Shown here: piece by piece, positions 31,470-39,900 of the stretch | How the letters are laid out: each line of letters starts with the position of its first letter | How positions within the stretch are numbered: position 1 is the stretch's first letter | Source of the DNA: an uncultured Muribaculaceae bacterium | Lineage (GTDB): Bacteria > Bacteroidota > Bacteroidia > Bacteroidales > Muribaculaceae | DNA length: 64,000 nt | Assembly: GCA_947627615.1 (NCBI GenBank) | Contig: CANQWS010000003.1 | Location: forward strand, 62,001 to 126,000 | Direction: 5' to 3' | Program-made: the position numbers and the translations under genes | The notes under the pieces: model-generated | What the model was told of the DNA's origin: nothing | The model's input: the letters and a program-made list of their open reading frames with translations, nothing else | Databases searched by the model: none

Positions 31470-31764
31470 GGGGCTGACAGCCCCGGGTTCCGGGGGATAG
31501 GGACTAAAAAGCCTTGTCTGGTGAAGGCGGGGAAAAGGAGTGGCTGCTTTAGCTGCCATAGCTACAGATAATTAGAGGTATTATAACCCCGAAGGGGTGG
31601 GTTACGGACCCCAATAATATAAGCCCGCGCCAGCGGCCGTGCTCATGGTAGAGACACACAACCACCCTTCCACAAACCCGGCCGCTGCGCGGGCTCTCAT
31701 CTTTTTTGCTCGGCTAACCGAGGGCCAAGGCCCCCGGTTAAGAACAACCCCGTGCCTCCGGCAC
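31470..31764. repeat. palindrome-rich noncoding block
   Basis: At least five hairpins: GGGGCTGACAGCCCC (31470-31484), ACCCCGAAGGGGT (31586-31598), AGCCCGCGCCAGCGGCCG...CGGCCGCTGCGCGGGCT (31622-31695), TAACCGAGGGCCAAGGCCCCCGGTTA (31715-31740), GTGCCTCCGGCAC (31752-31764). Confidence 0.7.
31518..31542 (+). repeat. left copy of imperfect 25-bp direct repeat flanking the RHS module
   Basis: CTGGTGAAGGCGGGGAAAAGGAGTG; 23/25 identical to 36754-36778. Confidence 0.8.
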
Positions 31765-31815
31765 TCCGCGAGGGGATTAATCGACCCAATTTTCCCTATT
31801 TCTTAAAAATTGCAC

Positions 31816-31845
31816 TTGGATTCCGCAAATTAATGCCTATATTTG
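31816..31845 (+). promoter_or_regulatory. Bacteroidetes-type promoter for the RHS operon
   Basis: TTG (31816-31818), 19-nt spacer, TATATTTG (31838-31845), exact match to TTG-N19-TAnnTTTG; ATG at 31873. Confidence 0.8.
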
Positions 31846-31872
31846 CGGATGTAAAGAAAAAGACCAATCGCC

Positions 31873-32961
31873 ATGAGATATTTACGACCAGTCATCTGCT
31901 TTCTTGCATTGCTTTTTCTGTGTCCGGTTGCGGCAGGGAAGATAATGCGGAACACGAACTGTCTGCGTTCAGGCGATTCATTCATCATGGTCCCTGTGAC
32001 TTTTGCGGATACCATGTCTGCCGGTGACAACAGACTGTGGGACCTGTCCGGCACAAAAATCTGCGGTAAATCCAGAAAACTCACACTGAACCGTTCGGGA
32101 GAGACGGATGATTCCTTGTATTGCATAGTGGGGAATACGGCCTATCACTTCCTGTGTCACGGTGATTCCGTGTCATTGAATGCCTTTGAGAACAATCTCT
32201 CGGACATGGCATATTCCCGGAAGGAATTGCTCCTTGCGTTCCCTTTTGATTTTAACTCACAGGTCTCCGGGGCATTCTGCGGGACAGGACGTTACGCCGA
32301 CAAATGGCACCATGTAATGAACGGAAATTATCGTAGCGTTGCCGATGCGCGCGGCTCCCTGATAACTATTGATGGCGATACCATAAACAATGTGACGAGA
32401 ATCAGCACTGTCCGCAATATGAACAGCCTATATCTGGCTGCCGACAGCTCTGTTGCCGACAGCATGTATCTATGGCAACACGACAGCCGGCTGTATGCTC
32501 CCGGCTACCGATACCCTCTCATGATGTCATCGGCTGTTTATGCTGCCGACGGTATAACCCGGATTTCCCACAAAGCCTGGTATATACCCGCTGACGCCAT
32601 AGAAGCTCTCGATGACCCCGACAACAGCGACATACGTAGGGAGGAAAAAGACCGCAGAAATGTGTCCACCTCTCCGGAGTCAGATTCCGGCATGGATAAA
32701 GACCGCAACATAGCCTACAGTTTCAGACAGGACAGAGGGACCGAGAGCGTCACCATAGAATTTTCCGTAGCCCGGCCGGCAGACATCGAGCTTGTCCTGA
32801 GCGACATGGGCGGAATCGTTTACCGCAGGGAGTCCACGCATGCCTATCCCGGCGAAACCTATAGTGTCACTTTCGATTATGGCGGATTACCCTTCTCCGC
32901 GGCTTACGGTGTGGGGATAACCGCCGGTCAGGAACATTATTCCGAGAAATTCTACCGTTAG
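31873..32961 (+). CDS. secreted hypothetical protein preceding RHS, with sorting-domain-like C-terminus
   Basis: 362 aa; signal peptide MRYLRPVICFLALLFLCPVAAG; C-terminus IELVLSDMGGIVYRRESTHAYPGETYSVTFDYGGLPFSAAYGVGITAGQEHYSEKFYR resembles T9SS-tail beta-sandwich; 12-nt gap to RHS gene. Confidence 0.7.
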   Translation: MRYLRPVICFLALLFLCPVAAGKIMRNTNCLRSGDSFIMVPVTFADTMSAGDNRLWDLSGTKICGKSRKLTLNRSGETDDSLYCIVGNTAYHFLCHGDSVSLNAFENNLSDMAYSRKELLLAFPFDFNSQVSGAFCGTGRYADKWHHVMNGNYRSVADARGSLITIDGDTINNVTRISTVRNMNSLYLAADSSVADSMYLWQHDSRLYAPGYRYPLMMSSAVYAADGITRISHKAWYIPADAIEALDDPDNSDIRREEKDRRNVSTSPESDSGMDKDRNIAYSFRQDRGTESVTIEFSVARPADIELVLSDMGGIVYRRESTHAYPGETYSVTFDYGGLPFSAAYGVGITAGQEHYSEKFYR

Positions 32962-32973
32962 AGAAAGCCTGCC

Positions 32974-35900
32974 ATGAAAGTCACTGACCTGTTATATATG
33001 CTTGTTCTGCTTCCCTTTGCCATCTCAGCGGAAGTCAACTATCTTGAAGGCCCTACGGCCGGCCTTTCGCCCACGGCAAAGTCTTTCCAGCGCTACGGTG
33101 AAATCCCGGTCTCGCTCTACACGGGTACCCCGAATATATCCGTTCCTCTTACAACGATGAAATCCGGCAGCCTGACAGTGCCGGTGGAGCTTCCTCCCAT
33201 CTTCCCCTCTGACCCTGACAACTCGCAGCCGGAAATGTCCGCGGCCTGTTATTCACTGACGGAATACGAGCCGTCGCCGCTTCAACGGCCTATCCGCCAG
33301 TATTCTCCAAGCGAATACGGACTCAGCGCCGACACTGCCGTCACATACGAATACGCGCTCAATCACGGCGACGGACTGTTGAACTGCATCTGCTTCTCTG
33401 TGACCGACACGCCGCTGCAGCCGGGTGTCCCGGTCTCGGTGAGATGCTCGGCATCGGCCGGAGGTTCTGTCTATTATTCTCCGGGTGAGCTGACGGTGGT
33501 CCGCACCACTGACGAGGACGGCCATACGTCCTACGAGTTCCACGATGTCTATGACCGCACGGTACTCTCGCGGCGCATGCTCGACGACGGCTCTCCTGCC
33601 GACACCTATTACTGCTATGACTCCTTCGGCAACCTTACGGCCGTGCTGCCGCCGGAGGCCTCGTCGCGCATAGCCGGGCCCACGGTCATGGTGTCGGGGC
33701 AGTCGGAGATACTTGACGGTTACTGCTATGTCTACACCTATAACTCCCGCGGCCTCATGGCCTCGAAGAAGTTGCCCGGCTGTCCGAAAGTCATCAATCA
33801 GTATGACGTGACGGACCGTCTGATAGCGTGGCAGGACGGCAACCTCCGCCAATTTGGGCTGTGGCGCTTCGAGCTGGCCGACGAATTCGGACGCCCCTGC
33901 CTGAGCGGGACATGCTCGTCATTGGGTCAGAATGCCACCGCTTCCATGGTGCGCGCCCGCCGTGACCAGACCGGAACACTGGCCGGCTACAAAGTGACCG
34001 GAGCCGATCTGGCAGACGCCTACGTGCTTTCGGCAAGCTATTACGATGATTACACATTCATAGGCCTTGACGGATTCCCCGAGGCGTCCGTGATGGATTT
34101 CCGCGCCGCCGGTGACTACGGCGACCGCAATCCCGATGCACGGGGCAAACTCACCGGCACCATGACGGCCCTTGACCCCGGAGCCGGCGCAAGCGCCTAC
34201 AAAGGAAAATATCTCTACACGGCCATGTACTACGATGTCCATGACCGGGTGGTGCAGAGCGTTGCCACCAACCATCTCGGGGGAACCGACCGCACGTTCA
34301 CGGCCTACGATTTCACCGGCCATCCCGTCAGCACGGAAACCGTCCACACGGTGGCGGGTGCCGGACAGGAGACAGTGCAGCAGACGCAGCGCACCTACGA
34401 CCGTCAGGGACGTCCGCTGACCGTTGACCACCGCATGGGTCGCGAAGGGGTGTGGACAAGCCTCTCGTCCATGGCCTACGACCGCCTCGGGCGTCTCGGC
34501 TCGGAGCAGCGGGGCACTGTCGGAACGGCCGCAATGACCTACAGCTACGACCTGCGTTCGCGTCTCACCTCAATGAGTTCCACACTCTACGGCCAGAACC
34601 TCCGTTACACCCCGGGGGACAACATCGCCTCGATGACATGGAGCGCGGGCCCCTGCAGACCGCAGCGGAGCTACGAATTCGGATACGACGGCCTTTCCCG
34701 TCTGACCTGTGCCCGTTATGACGACAGCAGCGGGGGCAAAGGCAAGTTCGACACCTCATATACCTACGACCTCAACGGCAACATCACCGCCCTGACCCGC
34801 AAGGGCGACATGAGTCCCTTCTCGGCCGGCAGATATCCCAGGCCCGTCACCATAGACAGCCTGACGCTCGAATACTCCGGCAACAGACTCATCCGCGTCA
34901 CTGATGCGGCCGCCGGACCGTTCCATCAGGGAGTGTTCCACTTCATCGACGGTGCCGACGAGCCGGTGGAATACCTCTATGACGACAACGGCAACACCGT
35001 CAGGGACATCAACCGCGGAATCGTGGCGGGCCATTTCGATTTCAACAACCGCCCGCGGATGCTGGAGTTCGCCGACGGGTCCTCCACCGCCTATCTCTAC
35101 GACGATACCGGCACAAAGCTGCGCACCATCCATCGTGTGGCCACGGTGCCTGTGGCCATTCCGGGAAGCGAAGGAGCGGCCGGCTTAAGCCGCCACGCTG
35201 CAAATGGGCTATCCGGCAGTTCAGGCGATGTGTCAGCTGAAGCAGACACTCCTGCCGCTGCGTCGGCGATTGCCGAGACCGTGACTGACTATTGCCGCGG
35301 CATTATCTATGAGGACGGCGAAATCTCACGCATAAACCTTGACGGCGGCTATCTGAGCTACACGGACCCTGCGGGCAACCGGCTGACGGAGCCGCAATAT
35401 CACTTCTATCTGCATGACCACTTGGGCAACAACCGCGCGGACGTCAGCGCCTCGGGGCTTGTGTGTCAGCAAACGGACTACTACCCCTACGGACTCCCCA
35501 TGAGTTCGAGCGCCAACACATCCTATCAGCGCTGGCTCTTCGGCGGCAAGGAGCTGGACCGCATCTCCGGCCTCGACCTCTACGACCAGGAAGCCCGCGC
35601 CTACGACCCCGCCCTCGGCCGCTTCCGCTCCGTGGACGCATTCGCCGAGATCGATTATGACATATCTTCTTTTGTTTATTGCGGCAGTAATCCCATAATT
35701 CGGTTCGACTCTGATGGAAATATTTTTGATACTATATGGGATGTCGGGAATGTCATCTATGATGTTGGGGCAGCAGTTTACAATCATGTAAAAGGAGACC
35801 ATGAAACGGCAAAAGGACATTGGGCGGATGCTGGATTTGACGTAGCTGCAGCTTTAATTCCATGTGTTCCTGCCGGCGCAACAAAGGCTTTTAAAGTAGC

Positions 35901-36300
35901 TTCTAAAACAGCAAAAAGCGTTGATAAGGTTTCAGACGTTAAAAAAACTACTGAAGCAGCATCTGAAGTTGCTAAAGCTACAGATAAATCTGCTGAGGTT
36001 AATAATTCAAAAGCACTTCTAAAAAAGGGGCGCTCTGGTAGGCAGGCAAAGCTAAAAGAATTGGGAAATGACCCTAAGCTGGGTAAAGCAGACCGTGGGT
36101 GGATTAAACAAGAGCAAAATCGGAAGCAAAGAGGTAAACGTACTCCCATACGTAATCCCAAAGGAAATGTTCTTGCTCATCCCCGCGGCAAAGAAGCTTC
36201 TAAAGGTCATTCTTACCGAGAGAGTAACCTCCAACTTGAAAGTAATCATAAGTTACAACATAAGTACGACAATAATGGAAGACGAAACAAGCCCAAATGA
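32974..36300 (+). CDS. RHS-repeat polymorphic toxin with C-terminal Ntox8-like (type 8) toxin domain
   Basis: 1108 aa; signal peptide; YD repeats; core motif YHFYLHDHLGNNRADVSASGLVCQQTDYYPYGLPM...LDLYDQEARAYDPALGRFRSVDAFAE; C-terminus RGWIKQEQNRKQRGKRTPIRNPKGNVLAHPRGKEASKGHSYRESNLQLESNHKLQHKYDNNGRRNK matches the recalled type-8 toxin pattern. Confidence 0.88.
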   Translation: MKVTDLLYMLVLLPFAISAEVNYLEGPTAGLSPTAKSFQRYGEIPVSLYTGTPNISVPLTTMKSGSLTVPVELPPIFPSDPDNSQPEMSAACYSLTEYEPSPLQRPIRQYSPSEYGLSADTAVTYEYALNHGDGLLNCICFSVTDTPLQPGVPVSVRCSASAGGSVYYSPGELTVVRTTDEDGHTSYEFHDVYDRTVLSRRMLDDGSPADTYYCYDSFGNLTAVLPPEASSRIAGPTVMVSGQSEILDGYCYVYTYNSRGLMASKKLPGCPKVINQYDVTDRLIAWQDGNLRQFGLWRFELADEFGRPCLSGTCSSLGQNATASMVRARRDQTGTLAGYKVTGADLADAYVLSASYYDDYTFIGLDGFPEASVMDFRAAGDYGDRNPDARGKLTGTMTALDPGAGASAYKGKYLYTAMYYDVHDRVVQSVATNHLGGTDRTFTAYDFTGHPVSTETVHTVAGAGQETVQQTQRTYDRQGRPLTVDHRMGREGVWTSLSSMAYDRLGRLGSEQRGTVGTAAMTYSYDLRSRLTSMSSTLYGQNLRYTPGDNIASMTWSAGPCRPQRSYEFGYDGLSRLTCARYDDSSGGKGKFDTSYTYDLNGNITALTRKGDMSPFSAGRYPRPVTIDSLTLEYSGNRLIRVTDAAAGPFHQGVFHFIDGADEPVEYLYDDNGNTVRDINRGIVAGHFDFNNRPRMLEFADGSSTAYLYDDTGTKLRTIHRVATVPVAIPGSEGAAGLSRHAANGLSGSSGDVSAEADTPAAASAIAETVTDYCRGIIYEDGEISRINLDGGYLSYTDPAGNRLTEPQYHFYLHDHLGNNRADVSASGLVCQQTDYYPYGLPMSSSANTSYQRWLFGGKELDRISGLDLYDQEARAYDPALGRFRSVDAFAEIDYDISSFVYCGSNPIIRFDSDGNIFDTIWDVGNVIYDVGAAVYNHVKGDHETAKGHWADAGFDVAAALIPCVPAGATKAFKVASKTAKSVDKVSDVKKTTEAASEVAKATDKSAEVNNSKALLKKGRSGRQAKLKELGNDPKLGKADRGWIKQEQNRKQRGKRTPIRNPKGNVLAHPRGKEASKGHSYRESNLQLESNHKLQHKYDNNGRRNKPK

Positions 36301-36700
36301 ACTTTGGATCTCCAAAGAAGAATTTAACGCACTTAACAAGTGCTCTTCAGATGTCAGATATAAGTATGCCTTGAAAAGGATTGCTGCAATGGAAACTCTA
36401 TGGTTAATTTCAGAATCCGAAGATGATGAATATATCGCCTATCAAATTTGTGACAATGAACGTTTTCTTCCAATATGGTCTTCAAAGGAATATGCCCAGG
36501 CTTTTTGTGTTGAGGATTTTAGTTCATGCAAATGCACACCGATAACTCTTGAGTATTTTTGTGAAACCATAATCGATTTTATCTGCGAAAAAAAGCTGCT
36601 TATCAATGTATTCCCTACCCAAAAAGAATCATTTGGCAAAATAGTAGATTTAAACACTTTTGTCAATGATTTAAGTGTAGAATTGGACGATTATAAATAA
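36275..36700 (+). CDS. DUF2750-like protein, putative immunity protein
   Basis: Start at MEDETSPNELWIS inside the listed ORF; METLWLISESEDDEYIAYQICDNERFLPIWSSKEYAQAFC...ITLEYFCETIIDFICEKKLLINVFPTQKESFGKIVDLNTFVNDL matches DUF2750 layout; overlaps RHS stop by 26 nt. Confidence 0.75.
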   Translation: MEDETSPNELWISKEEFNALNKCSSDVRYKYALKRIAAMETLWLISESEDDEYIAYQICDNERFLPIWSSKEYAQAFCVEDFSSCKCTPITLEYFCETIIDFICEKKLLINVFPTQKESFGKIVDLNTFVNDLSVELDDYK

Positions 36701-36753
36701 CCCGATTCCAAATACCCTAATTAATCCTCTCATGAATATGTTAAATGTTTTGG

Positions 36754-36778
36754 CTGGTGAATGCGAGGAAAAGGAGTG
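36754..36778 (+). repeat. right copy of imperfect 25-bp direct repeat flanking the RHS module
   Basis: CTGGTGAATGCGAGGAAAAGGAGTG; followed by perfect hairpin ATGGCAGCTGAAGCTGCCAT (36797-36816). Confidence 0.8.
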
Positions 36779-36882
36779 CCCGCGGCGAGGGTTTTGATGG
36801 CAGCTGAAGCTGCCATACCTTGTGGTGGGGAAAAAGAGGTGGAAAATGGGGAGAAAATGATGGAGAATGAAGCAAAAAGGTG

Positions 36883-36890
36883 TATATTTG
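36883..36890 (+). promoter_or_regulatory. candidate -7 element of the hybrid two-component regulator gene
   Basis: TATATTTG matches TAnnTTTG; no clear -33 TTG. Confidence 0.45.
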
Positions 36891-36940
36891 CAATAGATAA
36901 TAAACCTCTGAAGATAATCATCATCCCCTGACCTGACACC

Positions 36941-39900
36941 GTGAGATTACGAATTTTACTTGCTATTGAATTTATTGTGCTGTCACTGCTCACATGTGGT
37001 GCCTACAACATACGCCAGACAACAGATGTGGACGGTTTGCCCAACAGCGCCATCCTGTCACTGAAGGCCGATGACCAGGGCTTTCTATGGATAGGTACCT
37101 GCGACGGAGTGAGCGTGGCCAACGGCATGGACATTGTGCCGTTCACCACCATGTTTCCGGGCCTGCATCTCTCGGGCAATTTCATAGAGAAGATCATACA
37201 CTGCGACAACGGCGTGACATGGATACAGACCAACCACGGTCTGGACCGGATTCTGCGCCATCGCGGCACCATGACGTCGTTTCCTGAATTCCGGGGCAAC
37301 GAGCATCTGAGCATGCTTGACAACGGTGACGTGATTGTGCTGACGCCGGCGGGTCTGATGTGTTACGTGGAGGGCCGCAGCGAGGGATTCACGGCCATGG
37401 GCCCGATAAAGCAGAATTTCAATCGGGTGAAGGCCATAACGGTCATTGACGGGAAGCTGTTCGTCATAGGCAACGAGGGAATCTGCGAATACACGCTGAC
37501 ATTTGACCGCGACAAGAACGTGTACCGGATTTCCAGTCCGAGGATGACATCGGGGCAGAATGTCACGTTCGCGAGGGTCAACGACGATGTGTGGGCGGTG
37601 GTCGACAATCATCTTCTGGGGAAGATGTCGCCCCATGGCGATTTCTCCGTTCTGATGGATATAGGCGGCTACACTTCGAGCTTAGGCGAGATCTCCGACA
37701 TAATATCGGACAGCAAGGGCAACATAGTGGTGTCGTTCCTTACGGGGGGCGCCATCCGGTTCTCGAAGGATGCTTCGGGCAACGCCATATCGGACAAGCT
37801 CGGGCTCAAGGCGGGCGTGTTCTGCCTGGAGCGGTCAAAGACGCAGGACGTTGTGTGGATAGGGTCGGACTGTCAGGGCATCTACACTCTGAGCGAGAGC
37901 GGCAACATGCTCCGCTCGGTGACTTTCATGGCTCTGGACCAGATGATAAGCCATCCGGTGAGGTCGATATATCTCGACGATGAGCGCACTCTGTGGCTCG
38001 GAACCAAGGGCAGCGGACTGCTCCAGATTTTTGATTTCGACGAGGAAAGTCCGTTGCAGTCGCTGGGACGCCGACAGCTCCTGACCACGGCCAACTCGCC
38101 GCTGCGGAGCAATTCGGTCTACGGTATGGCCCGCAGTTCCCGACCGGTGCTCTGGATAGGCACGGAGGACGGCCTGAATTACTACAGCTACGCCGACCGT
38201 TCGATCCATCAGGTGCCGGAGCATCCGCTGCTGCGTTTCGTCCATGAAATCTATGAGCCGAATGACTCCACGCTGATCATGGCCACTCTGGGACTCGGCA
38301 TAATCAAGGCACGTATAACCGGTCCGGCCACGGCTCCGGTGCTGACGGACCTGCGGCAGTATGTGACCAACGGCGGAGGCGTGTCATCGAACTACTTCTT
38401 CGCCATAGCCGACGTGCCCGGCACGGGAATCGTGGTGGGCAACCGCGGCCAGGGAGTGTTCAAGCTCGGCGCCGATTCGCTGATAAAGATGCCGTTTGCC
38501 AATGACTGGGGCACGAACTCGGTCTACGACGTGTTCTCCGTGGTGGCGGCCGACGATGCCCTCTGGCTCGGCACCGGCACGGGGCTGATCCGTCTGGGCG
38601 GCGGGGCCGAACAGCTGTATTCGGGACCCGAGAACGGGTTCATCAACAACACGGTCCATGAGATACTGAGGGACCATAACGGCAATCTGTGGGTGGCCGC
38701 CAACGGATGTCTGATACGATTCCAGCCGTCGAGCGGCAAATCGCGGTCATATACGCGCCAGTCAGGCCTCGCGGTGTCGGAGTTCAGTGACGGAGCGGCC
38801 TTCGCCACATCGAAATCATTGCTTTTCGGCGGTATTGACGGTTTCGTGGTGGTCAGTCAGGACGGCCAGGAGGACTCCGAGGCGTCGTTCATGCCGCCCA
38901 TCATGCTGCAGACCATGAACATAGGCGGCGTCAACGTGAACCTCTACGATTACATCAGCACCGACAAGGGCGAGACGCGTCTGAACCTCGGGGCCGACCA
39001 GAACCATTTCGCCCTGACGTTTGCCGCGCCGGACTTCATAGACGCCTCGAACTACAGCTTCTCCTACACGATTGACAACGGCGCGTGGATAGAGGCGGGC
39101 GAAAACCGGACCATATCGTTCAGCGAGCTGAACTACGGCAACTACATACTGAAAGTCAGATACTTGAACCGCACCACGGGAGCCATGAGCGAGCCCTACG
39201 AGCTGCACATAACCATCCACGCCCCATGGTATCTGTCCATGCCGGCGAAACTTGTGTATCTGCTGCTTGTCATAGCGGCTATATGCTTCGTGATCTACTA
39301 TTTCCTGCACAGGCAGCGCCAGCACCAGCGTCATGAGATGGCACTGCTCGAACACACGCACAAGGAAGAGGTCTACGAGGAAAAACTCAGGTTCTTCACC
39401 AATATAACCCACGAATTCTGCACACCGCTGACGCTTATCTACGGACCTTGCGAGCGCATACTCTCCTACGGCGGCAGCGACAACTACATAAAGAAATACG
39501 TGGGGCTGATACGGTCGAACACCGAACGCCTCAACACCCTGATTCAGGAGCTGATAGATTTCCGGCGCATGGAAACAGGCCACAAGACGCTCAAGATACG
39601 GCCCACGGACATATCGCGGCTCTGTACCGACACTCTGGAGGCCTTTGCCGAGCTTGCCGAGACAAACCACATCAATCTGCAGACGGAGATAGAGCCTGAT
39701 GTGACATGGAATTCCGATTTCAGCGGCCTGCGCAAGATACTCTACAACCTGATATCCAACGCCTTCAAATATACTCCCGTAGGGGGCATTATCCGTGTGA
39801 GGCTGAAATCGGGCGAGAAACTGGAAATCAGCGTGTACAACACGGGCAAGGGAATACGCGAGGAAGACAAGGAGCGAATCTTCAACCGCTACTCCGTGCT

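Noticed and set aside
36068-36274. Upstream extension of the immunity ORF into the RHS toxin region
   Set aside because: Would be encoded out of frame within the toxin domain; the DUF2750-like similarity begins after Met at 36275.
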